64,000 nucleotides of DNA. Origin: CAWBYL01 sp963793025 (lineage in GTDB: Bacteria > Actinomycetota > Acidimicrobiia > Acidimicrobiales > Acidimicrobilacustridaceae). Both the position numbers and the translations under genes were made by a program. The DNA lies in NCBI GenBank assembly GCA_963793025.1, contig CAWBYL010000005.1, positions 62,001 through 126,000 on the forward strand. Direction: 5' to 3'. Of this stretch, positions 1 to 10,083 are shown one piece after another. Positions within the stretch are counted from its first letter, which is position 1; each line of letters starts with the position of its first letter. The notes beneath the pieces are model-generated. The model was not told the DNA's origin. It did no database searches and saw only the letters and a list, made by a program, of their open reading frames with translations.

Positions 1-36
1 GTCGAGGTTCTCGTTGTCGGGGTCGTTCTCGGTCAC
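1..36 (-). CDS. N-terminus of a truncated gene, product unknown
   Basis: A GTG at the reverse complement of 34-36 opens a frame that runs off the left edge of the window. The twelve visible codons give an acidic start, MTENDPDNENLD. An AGGA motif lies six bases before the GTG, which is a good ribosome binding site and the main reason for calling it. The gene would be divergent from the response regulator at 302, so the 265 bases between them would hold both promoters. Too little protein is visible to name a family. Confidence 0.4.
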   Translation of the reverse strand, partial: MTENDPDNENLD

Positions 37-301
37 GGATGTTCCTGCCCAGGTCGGTGGTGGCGCGCCCGGCGGCGTCGCACCCGTCACTGGGGGACGC
101 GACTCGCGGGTCTGGCCGTGACCCTAGGGCCCCGACCTGGGAAAGCGCTGGGCACCCCCTGGGGATTGGCCGAGCGTTCGCGCCGAGGTGCTCCCGGGAT
201 CGGTGGCGGAGGAGGGATCGCTGCCCCAAGGTAAGAAACCGGGGACAATGCCCACGTCAGGGGCTTACCGGCCTCTCACCGCCGACCGGTAGGAATGGGA
301 C

Positions 302-985
302 ATGGCTGCCAAGCTGGTTATCGCTGAGGACGACCGCGCCGTTCGGGAGTCCGTCACCCGTGCCCTGGAGCTCGAGGGGTACTCCGTGAACGCGGTGGCC
401 GACGGCGCCGCCGCCCTCGAAGCGGCCGGCGCCGACGATGTCGATCTGCTGGTCCTCGATCTGGGGATGCCCCACATCGACGGGCTCACGGTCTGTCGCC
501 GGCTCCGCTCGGCCGGGTCGAAGTTGCCGATCCTCGTGCTCACCGCCCGCACCGAGATCGCCGACCGCGTATCGGGCCTCGACGCCGGTGCCGACGACTA
601 CCTGCCCAAGCCCTTCTCCCTCGACGAGCTCCTGGCCCGGCTGCGGGCCCTGCTGCGCCGGTCCACCATCGACGACGACGAGTCGACCGAGGTCCGGGCG
701 GAGGACCTCCTCATCGACCAGGCGGCCCGCCGGGCCTGGCGCAGCGACCGGGAGATGGAGCTGACCAAGACCGAGTTCGACCTTCTCGAGTTGCTGGCCC
801 AGAACGCCGGGGTGGTCCTGTCGCACTCCACGATCTACGACCGCATCTGGGGGTACGACTTCGGCCCCGACTCCAAGGCTCTCGCCGTCTACATCGGCTA
901 CCTGCGCCGCAAGACCGAAGAGGGCGGGGAGCCGCGTCTGATCCAGACGGTTCGCGGCGTCGGCTACACCCTGCGCCCGTCATGA
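302..985 (+). CDS. OmpR-family response regulator, MprA-like
   Basis: This is a 227-residue two-component response regulator. The receiver domain (about residues 4-115) has the acidic pair EDD near residue 9, the phosphorylatable Asp53 in the LVLDLGMP context, and the conserved Lys in LPKPFS. The C-terminal half is an OmpR/PhoB winged-helix DNA-binding domain ending in the typical RTVRGVGYTLRP. The ATG is preceded by TAGGAATGGGAC, a usable ribosome site. The stop overlaps the start of the sensor kinase gene, so the two are translationally coupled. Length and partner resemble mycobacterial MprA (envelope stress), but the signal sensed here is unknown. Confidence 0.93.
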   Translation: MAAKLVIAEDDRAVRESVTRALELEGYSVNAVADGAAALEAAGADDVDLLVLDLGMPHIDGLTVCRRLRSAGSKLPILVLTARTEIADRVSGLDAGADDYLPKPFSLDELLARLRALLRRSTIDDDESTEVRAEDLLIDQAARRAWRSDREMELTKTEFDLLELLAQNAGVVLSHSTIYDRIWGYDFGPDSKALAVYIGYLRRKTEEGGEPRLIQTVRGVGYTLRPS

Positions 986-2517
986 CCCTGCGGGCCAAGA
1001 TGGCGCTGGCCCTCGCCGGCCTCGCCGGGCTGGCCGCGCTGTTGGTGGGGGTCACCACCTACGTGGCCACCGACCAGCGGGTGCGGGCCGAGGTCGACCG
1101 GGCCCTCGACGCCCAGGCGGCGCAGCTGGACGATCCCGACGGCAACTCGCTCGCCTCGGCCTGTCAGACCGCAGCCAGCCAGTCCCCCCGGGGCCGGCGC
1201 CCGGGCGAGGGCTTCGAGACGTTGAGCGGTGTCGTGGCCCAGTGCCTCGACTCCAGCGGACAGCCCGTCTCCTACTACACGTCGGTCGAGCTTCCCGTCG
1301 ACGACGACGACGTTGCCCTGGCGGTGGGCGGTGGTGCTCGCCGCACCCGGACCGTCACCGTGGATGGCGTCGCCTATCGCGTCGAGACCGTGCCCATCAG
1401 CTACAGCTCGACCATCGGCGCCGTGCAGATCGCCCGCGACTTCAGCGAGTCCCAGCGGGTCCTCGACGCCCTCCGGCTCTGGCTGATCGCCGTGGTCGTG
1501 ACCGTCACCGGTCTCGGCGCCCTCGCCGGTTGGCTCATCGCCCGGCGGGCCACCCAGTCGCTGGTGCACCTCACCGACGCCGCCGAGGAGGTGGCCACGA
1601 CCGGGCGTCTCGACGTCGACGTGCCCCCTGCGGGCAAGGACGAACCGGGGCGGCTGGCCCGGGCCTTCTCCACCATGCTCTCCGCCCTGGGTCAGTCGCG
1701 GGCCCAGCAGCAGCAGCTCGTCCAGGACGCCGGGCACGAGCTGCGCACGCCCCTCACCAGCCTCCGCACCAACGTCGAGACGCTGCGCCGCTACGAGAAC
1801 CTGCCTGCTCCGACCCGCGACGCCATCCTCGCCGATCTCGACACCGAGACCCGCGAGCTGGGTTCGCTCGTCGACGAGCTGGTCCAGCTGGCCACCGACA
1901 CCTACGCCGACGAACCCGAGGAAGAGGTGGACCTCGCGTTGGTCGCCGAACGGGCCGCCGAGCGGGTGCGCCGCCGCTCCGGCCGGACGGTCGTGGTCGA
2001 CGCCGAGCCCGTGACCATCGTCGGCCGGCCCCGGGAGCTGGGTCGGGCCGTCGGCAACCTGATCGACAACGCGGCCAAGTTCAGCACGCCTCCCGGAGCC
2101 GTCGAGGTCCGGGTGCGGCCTGGTGTCGTCGAGGTGCGCGACCACGGACCCGGCCTGGGGGAGGACGATCGCGCCCACGTGTTCGATCGCTTCTACCGGG
2201 CTCCGAGCGCGCGGGCACTGCCCGGTTCGGGTCTCGGTCTGGCCATCGTGGACCAGACGGCACGGGGACACGGTGGTTCGGTCAGCGTGGCCAACCACCC
2301 CGAGGGAGGTGCGGTCTTCACCCTCGTCCTCCCCGGAGCGGTTGAGACTTGGTCGGTGCCCGACCCGGTCGTCCCACCGGTCGAGCCCCCGCTCACGCCA
2401 CCGGCGTCGGTGGAGCCGTCCAGCGGTCCGGGGGCCGCCCCGACTCCGCCGCCGTCGACCCCACCTTCGCCGTATCCCTCGTCGCCTCCGACGGCTCCCC
2501 CCACCGCGTCCGCCTGA
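982..2517 (+). CDS. Sensor histidine kinase, MprB-like
   Basis: This 511-residue membrane kinase is the partner of the upstream regulator, with a 4-base ATGA overlap. A first membrane helix lies at residues 7-29, followed by an extracytoplasmic sensor of about 130 residues and a second helix near 165-187 (LWLIAVVVTVTG). HAMP, HisKA and HATPase domains follow. The phosphoacceptor is His252 in DAGHELRTPL; the N box (GNLIDNAAKF) and G boxes (DHGPGLGE, GSGLGLAIV) are intact. The last 65 residues or so are an unusual Pro/Ser-rich tail with no domain. Domain order and size match MprB. The ligand cannot be inferred from sequence. Confidence 0.93.
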   Translation: MTLRAKMALALAGLAGLAALLVGVTTYVATDQRVRAEVDRALDAQAAQLDDPDGNSLASACQTAASQSPRGRRPGEGFETLSGVVAQCLDSSGQPVSYYTSVELPVDDDDVALAVGGGARRTRTVTVDGVAYRVETVPISYSSTIGAVQIARDFSESQRVLDALRLWLIAVVVTVTGLGALAGWLIARRATQSLVHLTDAAEEVATTGRLDVDVPPAGKDEPGRLARAFSTMLSALGQSRAQQQQLVQDAGHELRTPLTSLRTNVETLRRYENLPAPTRDAILADLDTETRELGSLVDELVQLATDTYADEPEEEVDLALVAERAAERVRRRSGRTVVVDAEPVTIVGRPRELGRAVGNLIDNAAKFSTPPGAVEVRVRPGVVEVRDHGPGLGEDDRAHVFDRFYRAPSARALPGSGLGLAIVDQTARGHGGSVSVANHPEGGAVFTLVLPGAVETWSVPDPVVPPVEPPLTPPASVEPSSGPGAAPTPPPSTPPSPYPSSPPTAPPTASA

Positions 2518-2607
2518 GCGGCGCGAGGCGCTCCACGGCGGTTCGACGGGTGGATGGCGTCGCCTCCGTCTCTGTTCAGACTTTTGTCAGAGAAACGGTC
2601 CGTTGGC

Positions 2608-2634
2608 GTAACAGTGCGAAAACGGCGAGGTAAT
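2608..2634 (+). promoter_or_regulatory. Possible GlnR-type nitrogen operator
   Basis: The blocks GTAAC, AAAAC and GTAAT follow each other with exactly six bases between each. This resembles the actinobacterial GlnR consensus gTnAC-n6-GaAAC-n6-GTnAC-n6-GAAAC; the fourth block is not recognisable. It sits about 130 bases before the PII gene, where GlnR sites control the amtB-glnK operon in streptomycetes. The two inner blocks each have one mismatch, so the assignment is tentative. Confidence 0.4.
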
Positions 2635-2763
2635 CGCCGGTCCCTACGGTCAGCAATGCGTCAGACGGCCGCACCGCGGCCGTAAGACGTGGGACCGACA
2701 GCGGCGTCGTTCCCTACTCGCGTTTGTCAGCCGGGGCCACAGGGCTCCGATGGAGGAGGAGCG

Positions 2764-3105
2764 ATGGTGAACCTGGTCACCGCGGTCATCAAGCCGCACA
2801 AGCTGGAGGAGGTGAAGGACGCGTTGAAGGGAATCGGCATGCAGGGACTCACGGTCGACGAGGTCAAGGGCTTCGGTCGACAGGGAGGCCACACCGAGAC
2901 CTACCGCGGCGCCGAGTACCGCGTCGACCTTCTTCCCAAGGTGCGGGTGGAGGTGCTGTGCGATGAAGCCGACGTCGACTCGGTCGTCGACACGATCGTC
3001 GCCGCCGCCAAGACCGACAAGATCGGCGACGGCAAGGTCTGGATCACCCCGGTGACCCGCCTCGTGCGGATCCGCACCGGTGAGCGAGACGGGGAGGCGC
3101 TGTGA
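2764..3105 (+). CDS. glnB: Nitrogen regulatory protein P-II
   Basis: PII signal-transduction protein of 113 residues; the trimer senses 2-oxoglutarate and ATP/ADP and in amt operons plugs the ammonium channel. The T-loop GAEYRVDLLPK carries Tyr52, equivalent to the Tyr51 that is uridylylated or adenylylated in other PII proteins. The C-terminal signature GKVWITPV is present. The ATG at 2764 has a strong GGAGGAGGAGCG leader; an in-frame upstream ATG at 2689 lacks such a site. The gene precedes its transporter, the reverse of the common amtB-glnK order. No glnD is in the window. By context glnK would be an equally fair name. Confidence 0.93.
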   Translation: MVNLVTAVIKPHKLEEVKDALKGIGMQGLTVDEVKGFGRQGGHTETYRGAEYRVDLLPKVRVEVLCDEADVDSVVDTIVAAAKTDKIGDGKVWITPVTRLVRIRTGERDGEAL

Positions 3106-3167
3106 TCTCCGACGCCTACCCGAACCAACTGGCCCCTTCGGAGGCCCCCAGTGGACGGAGGACTCCA

Positions 3168-4715
3168 TTGAACGCCAAGCGCCTCGCGGTCGGCGCGGCC
3201 GTCATCGGTGCCACTCTCCTGGTCACGGCGGGTGCCGCCTTTGCCCAGGATGCCGAGGAGGCGCCTGATCTGGCCACCACGACGGAGACCGCCAACCACG
3301 CGATCCAGTCGGGCAACCTGGTCTGGATCGTCATCGGCGCCGCCCTGGTCATCTTCATGCAGGCCGGCTTCGCCCTGGTCGAGACCGGCTTCTGCCGGGC
3401 CAAGCACGCCGCCCACGTGGTCAGCACCAACATGGCCATCTTCTTCCTGGGCTTCGTCGGCTTCTTCCTGATCGGCTTCCCCCTGATGTTCGGCGGCTAC
3501 TCCTACGCCGCACCGGGCATCGACTACGGCTACGACAAGGCGTTCGGCTCCGCGCTGGTCGGCAGTGGCGACTGGGTGTTCCTGTGGAAGGGCGGATGGG
3601 CCGGCACCTGGTTCGACGGCAGCAACCTGGCCTACGCCGGTGCCGTCAGCGCCTTCTTCCTGTACATGGTGGCCTTCATGGACACCACGGCCACGATCCC
3701 CACGGGGTCGATGGCTGAGCGCTGGAAGTTCAAGTCGTTCGTGTGGTGGGGCCTGTTCTGCGGCGCCATCTACTACCCGATCTTCGGGGCGTGGACCTGG
3801 GGCGGCGGCTGGCTCGCCAAGCTCGGAAACTCCATGAGCTGGGGCAACGGCTACGCCGACTTCGCCGGTTCCGGCGTGGTGCACGCCATGGGTGGCATCG
3901 CTGCCCTGGCCGGCTCGCTGGTGCTCGGACCCCGCATCGGGAAGTTCGACAAGGACGGCAAGCCACGCGCGCTGCCGGGTCACCACATCCCGATGGCCCT
4001 GCTGGGCACGTTCATCCTGCTGTTCGGCTGGTTCGGGTTCAACGCCGCTTCCACCTTCGCCTCGAGCGATCCCCAGATCGGCACGGTGGCGGTCAACACC
4101 GCCCTGGCCGCCGCCTTCGGTGGCTTCGCCGGCATGTTGTGGATCTGGGTGCGGGCCGGCAAGCCGGACCCCGGCATGATGGCCAACGGCATGCTCGCCG
4201 GACTGGTGATCATCACCGCTCCGTGTGCCTTCGTCGACCCGTGGATGGCGGCGCTGCTCGGCCTCATCGCCGGCGTCGTCGTGATCGAAGCGGTGTTCTT
4301 CATCGAGCGCAAGCTGAAGATCGACGATCCGGTGGGCGCCATCTCGGTCCACGGTGTCTGCGGCATCCTCGGCGTGTTGTCGATCGGACTCGTGGCCAAC
4401 GGCAAGTACGGCGCCGGCTGGAACGGCACGACCACCTACCTCGACTCCGCGGGAGACCCGAAGAACATCACCGGTGTCTTCTACGGCGGCGGCGGCGGGC
4501 AGCTCCTCAGCCAGCTGGCCGGGGCGCTCACGATCATCATCGTGATGGGAGCCGTGGCCTACGGCTTCTTCAAGATCCAGGACATGATCACCAAGGGCGG
4601 GATTCGTCCGACCGAGGACGACGAGATCGCCGGCCTCGACCTTCCCGAGATGGGTGTGCTCGCCTACCCGGAGTTCTCGGGTACCCACGAGAGCTACTCG
4701 AGCGGCGAGGCCTAG
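3168..4715 (+). CDS. amt: Ammonium transporter Amt
   Basis: Amt/Mep/Rh-family ammonium channel of about 515 residues with a cleavable-looking signal peptide (NAKRLAVGAAVIG through GAAFAQ) and eleven predicted membrane helices. The conserved features MVAFMDTTATIPTG, GSGVVHAMGG with the pore His, and SVHGVCGILG with the twin His are all visible. The start is ambiguous. TTG at 3168 has GGAGG six bases upstream and begins directly at the signal peptide. GTG at 3102 overlaps the PII stop and also has GGGGAGG upstream, adding 22 residues. I prefer the TTG. The gene is co-transcribed with PII, which should gate it. Confidence 0.94.
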   Translation: MNAKRLAVGAAVIGATLLVTAGAAFAQDAEEAPDLATTTETANHAIQSGNLVWIVIGAALVIFMQAGFALVETGFCRAKHAAHVVSTNMAIFFLGFVGFFLIGFPLMFGGYSYAAPGIDYGYDKAFGSALVGSGDWVFLWKGGWAGTWFDGSNLAYAGAVSAFFLYMVAFMDTTATIPTGSMAERWKFKSFVWWGLFCGAIYYPIFGAWTWGGGWLAKLGNSMSWGNGYADFAGSGVVHAMGGIAALAGSLVLGPRIGKFDKDGKPRALPGHHIPMALLGTFILLFGWFGFNAASTFASSDPQIGTVAVNTALAAAFGGFAGMLWIWVRAGKPDPGMMANGMLAGLVIITAPCAFVDPWMAALLGLIAGVVVIEAVFFIERKLKIDDPVGAISVHGVCGILGVLSIGLVANGKYGAGWNGTTTYLDSAGDPKNITGVFYGGGGGQLLSQLAGALTIIIVMGAVAYGFFKIQDMITKGGIRPTEDDEIAGLDLPEMGVLAYPEFSGTHESYSSGEA

Positions 4716-4755
4716 AGCCAGAGCCTTCGAGAACAACATCTCGACCCGACGTTTG

Positions 4756-4791
4756 ACCGACCCGGCGGAGCGCCTGCTCCGTCGGGTCGGT
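4756..4791 (+). terminator. Terminator hairpin after amt
   Basis: A 16-bp stem (arms 4756-4771 and 4776-4791, one non-Watson-Crick position) closes on a four-base loop forty bases after the amt stop. There is no U-tract, which is common in GC-rich actinobacteria. Confidence 0.7.
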
Positions 4792-4909
4792 GCGCGTCCC
4801 AGGGCTGTTCAAAAACCCACTCTGAGCTGGGACGACACAACTATGAACGTCGTGTGACCAAGGGGCCCGTCGGCTTGTCATCGGCCGCCCCCGCGGGCAT
4901 CGTGCAGGC

Positions 4910-5347
4910 ATGGCTCGTACCCGCACCACCGGCAAGCTCATGACCAAGGCGACCAGCGCCAAGGAGTCCAAGATGGCGGCCGCTCCCGCCGTCGACGAGG
5001 CGTTCGCCGCCACCTGGAACGGCATGGACAAGACCGAGCGCCGCCAGATCCGTCGCCTCGTGCGCATCGGCCGGCCGCAGGAGTCCGTCGAGCGGGCCGA
5101 GCTGGCCGTGCGCTTCGCCGCCTACCAGCGGACCCGACCCTGGTATCGCTTCTACTTCCTGTGGATCGTGCCGATCGCCATCGCGGCACTGATCGCCGGG
5201 GCGAACATCCACCCGATCGTGTTGGGCGTGGTGCTCGGCGCCCTGGTGGTGTCGTTCATGAGCCGGCGCAACTTCAAGCGGGCCGACAAGGTCAACGCCG
5301 AGGTTCTCGGCGGCCAGCTCTCGCCCGCCGCGCCCGCCGCGGCCTGA
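4910..5347 (+). CDS. Small two-helix membrane protein, unknown
   Basis: Unrecognised protein of 145 residues. The first 90 are charged and helical (KTERRQIRRLVRIG). Two closely spaced hydrophobic helices follow at about 92-108 and 110-125, then a basic stretch MSRRNFKRADK and an Ala/Pro tail. The basic flank predicts both termini in the cytoplasm. The gene stands alone between the amt terminator and a CoA-binding protein. Codon use matches the neighbours, so it is probably a native, lineage-restricted protein. No function is proposed. Confidence 0.7.
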   Translation: MARTRTTGKLMTKATSAKESKMAAAPAVDEAFAATWNGMDKTERRQIRRLVRIGRPQESVERAELAVRFAAYQRTRPWYRFYFLWIVPIAIAALIAGANIHPIVLGVVLGALVVSFMSRRNFKRADKVNAEVLGGQLSPAAPAAA

Positions 5348-5404
5348 GTCCACCGACCCCGCCGCGGGCCGCACTCTCGGCCCGGGCCAGGGTAGGAAGC
5401 GGGC

Positions 5405-5854
5405 ATGGACCCAGTCGACGACCGTTCCGCTCCCGACGATTGGGGTGACCCGGCCGTCATCCGCCGTCTCCTCACCGCCGAGGGCACGACCTGGGCAGTG
5501 GTGGGCTGGTCCCCTCGAACCGACCGGGCCAGCCACCGCATCGCCCGGGTACTGCACGATCAGGGCTTCCGGGTCCTGCCGGTGAACCCCGAAGCGGTCG
5601 GGGTCGACGCCGGGCTCGATGCTCCGGTGGCGGCGTCGTTGGGGGAGCTCGAGGACCCGGTCGACGTGGTCGACGTGTTCCGTCGCTCGTCGGCCGCCGG
5701 AGCCGTCGTCGACGAGGCCATCGCCCTCAGGGCGGGGGCGGTTTGGATGCAGCTCGGAGTGATCGACGAGGGAGCCGCCCGTCGGGCCGAGGCCGCCGGG
5801 CTGAGCGTGGTCATGGATCGCTGCCCGGCCATCGAGCTTCCCCGGCTGCGCTGA
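5405..5854 (+). CDS. CoA-binding protein, YccU family
   Basis: A 149-residue single-domain Rossmann-fold protein of the CoA-binding family (related to succinyl-CoA synthetase alpha and YccU). Features are the WAVVGWSPRTDRASHRIARVL nucleotide-binding start (residues about 30-50), the LPVNPEA strand, the VDVVDVFRRS segment and the terminal VVMDRCPAIE, where the Cys is typical of the family. Members bind CoA, but the physiological role is unclear. It follows the membrane protein at 4910 by 57 bases on the same strand, with no obvious functional link. Confidence 0.85.
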   Translation: MDPVDDRSAPDDWGDPAVIRRLLTAEGTTWAVVGWSPRTDRASHRIARVLHDQGFRVLPVNPEAVGVDAGLDAPVAASLGELEDPVDVVDVFRRSSAAGAVVDEAIALRAGAVWMQLGVIDEGAARRAEAAGLSVVMDRCPAIELPRLR

Positions 5855-6017
5855 GAGCCGGTTCACCGTTCGACCGGAGGCCTTTCATGACGAGGGAACA
5901 GGCCGTTCGTAACCACTTCGTGATGTCTGCGCGCCGCGAGGTCGGGCAGGTACTCCCCGTGATCAACGCCGTGGGCGCCTCAGGGTGCGGTCCACGGCTC
6001 GGACCCAAGGAGCCCCC

Positions 6018-6215
6018 ATGCCGTTCGCCCTCTTCGCTGCCGTGGCTGTGACAGTCGCCGGGATCATCCTGACTGCACTCGTCCTCGCCCAGGCCACCGC
6101 CGGTCGCCGGATGGAGGAGGAGCTCCGAGCCTCGGGATCGGCCATGGCTTCTGGTCGGACCGGCCGACCGGATGGCGAGGCCGCCGATCTCCTGACCCAC
6201 GCTCACGCCGCCTGA
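6018..6215 (+). CDS. Small single-pass membrane protein
   Basis: A 65-residue ORF with AAGGAG seven bases before its ATG, one strong hydrophobic helix (residues 2-25, FALFAAVAVTVAGII) and a polar, Glu-rich then unstructured tail. No family is recognised. The ribosome site and the helix argue for a real microprotein; the terminator at 6278 closes its transcript. The 160 bases before it hold no convincing gene. Confidence 0.5.
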   Translation: MPFALFAAVAVTVAGIILTALVLAQATAGRRMEEELRASGSAMASGRTGRPDGEAADLLTHAHAA

Positions 6216-6277
6216 GCCGTCCCGCGAAACGGCCGGACCGCCACCCTCGGGGCGCGATCCGGCCGGTCGTCGTTCTG

Positions 6278-6297
6278 CCGGCGTCCCCCGACGCCGG
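6278..6297. terminator. Bidirectional terminator hairpin
   Basis: A perfect 8-bp stem (CCGGCGTC and its complement) with a CCCC loop lies between the convergent small membrane protein gene (ends 6215) and the pyrophosphatase gene (ends 6311). Confidence 0.65.
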
Positions 6298-6310
6298 GGT
6301 GGGCTTCGGG

Positions 6311-8827
<2,517 letters not shown>

Positions 8828-9018
8828 TGTCCGTCCTGTTCTGGGTCCCGGCTTCGTTGTCGGGAACGTCGAAAGAGGCGCGCGCGATCGGTAAGGACCG
8901 CACGGCCGCCGCAGATTTCACTCGTCATGGCAAGAAGGTGTCAAGGTGAGCGCGTGACACGAGTCGCAGCTCCACCCGCAGAAGTCGCTCCAGACCGCTC
9001 CGGTGCGAGGATGGCCAG

Positions 9019-10029
9019 GTGACCAGCGACCACCACGGCGCCGACGCTCACGGCCCCGATGATCACGGGCCCGGGACCGCCCACGGGTCCGACGGTGGGC
9101 ACTCCCACTCCCACGTCCCGAGCCGCTCGTCGGCCCTGGTCGTCGCCATCGGCGCCAACTCGGTTCTGCTGGTCGTCCAGGTCATCGTCGCCTTCGCGAT
9201 CGGATCGCTCGCCCTGGCGGCCGACTCGCTCCACAACGCCTCCGACGTGATCGCCCTGGTGGTCGCGCTGGTCGGCCAGGTGCTGATGGCGCGTCCGCCG
9301 AACAAGAGCCGCACCTACGGCTACCGCCGGGCCGAGGTGCTGGCCGCACTGCTGAACTCGGCCGTCCTGCTCGCCATCACCGGCTGGGTCGTGGTCGAAG
9401 CGGTGGGCCGGTTCGGGGAGGCGACCGAGATCGACGCCGTTCCGATGCTGGTCGTCGGGGTGCTCGGCATCGTCGTCAACGGCCTCAGTGCCTGGTATCT
9501 CGCCCGGAGCGGGAGCTCGCTCAACATCCGGGCCGCGTTCTGGCACCTCGCCGGGGATGCCCTCGGCTCCTTCGGTGTGGTCGTGGCCGCCGTCGCCATC
9601 GAGGTGTGGGGCGCCGATTGGGCCGACCCCCTCGCCTCGATCCTGATCTCGCTGCTGGTGCTGTGGGCGGTGTTCGGCGTGCTGCGGGAGTCGGTCGGTG
9701 TGCTGCTCGAGGCCGCGCCGCGGGGGATCGACGCCGACGAGATCACCGAGGCGCTCGAGGCCATGCCCGGCATCACCGGTGTGCACCACCTCCACGTGTG
9801 GTCGCTCGACTCGGAGACCCCGGCCCTCACCGCCCACCTCCAGTTCCAGCACGAGACCGACCTGCATCGGGCGCAGCTGCTGGCCGACGCCGCCAGCGAG
9901 GAGCTGCGCGACCGCTTCGGCATCGTGCACACCACCTTCCAGACCGAGTGCGGCGAATGCGCCGACGTGCCGATCGCCCTCGGCACCCGCGCCGACGCCG
10001 AGGAGCACCACCTCGGCCATGACCACTGA
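9019..10029 (+). CDS. Cation diffusion facilitator (CzcD-like)
   Basis: A CDF-family divalent cation/H+ antiporter of 336 residues. A His-rich cytoplasmic N-terminus (HHGADAHG, GGHSHSH) leads into six helices. Metal-site residues are seen in helix 2 (DSLHNASD) and helix 5 (HLAGDALGS). A cytoplasmic domain with HHLHVWSLD and a terminal Cys/His cluster (ECGEC, EEHHLGHDH) completes it. The pattern fits Zn/Cd/Co efflux. GTG is the only plausible start, with GAGG nine bases upstream. No metal regulator is adjacent. Confidence 0.9.
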   Translation: MTSDHHGADAHGPDDHGPGTAHGSDGGHSHSHVPSRSSALVVAIGANSVLLVVQVIVAFAIGSLALAADSLHNASDVIALVVALVGQVLMARPPNKSRTYGYRRAEVLAALLNSAVLLAITGWVVVEAVGRFGEATEIDAVPMLVVGVLGIVVNGLSAWYLARSGSSLNIRAAFWHLAGDALGSFGVVVAAVAIEVWGADWADPLASILISLLVLWAVFGVLRESVGVLLEAAPRGIDADEITEALEAMPGITGVHHLHVWSLDSETPALTAHLQFQHETDLHRAQLLADAASEELRDRFGIVHTTFQTECGECADVPIALGTRADAEEHHLGHDH

Positions 10030-10067
10030 CTGGCCCGAACCCACCTTGCTCCGCCCCGGTCCGCCTT

Positions 10068-10082
10068 CCGGCCTTCGGCCGG
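10068..10082. terminator. Bidirectional terminator hairpin
   Basis: Stem CCGGCC/GGCCGG with a TTC loop between the convergent CDF gene and the beta-propeller gene, whose stop codon begins two bases later. Confidence 0.5.
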
Positions 10083-10083
10083 G

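Noticed and set aside
39..389. Plus-strand frame of 116 residues at the left end
   Set aside because: Runs into the response regulator out of frame, is Arg/Pro/Ser-rich and has no ribosome site; it looks like non-coding upstream sequence.
2901..4739. 612-residue frame opposite the ammonium transporter
   Set aside because: Same antisense artefact; Amt motifs on the plus strand are decisive.
5887..6051. 54-codon ORF with GGAGG seven bases before its ATG, between the CoA-binding and small membrane protein genes
   Set aside because: No hydrophobic or conserved pattern, many Pro/Cys/Ser codons at its end, and it overlaps the better-supported ORF at 6018 out of frame. It could be a leader peptide but cannot be supported.
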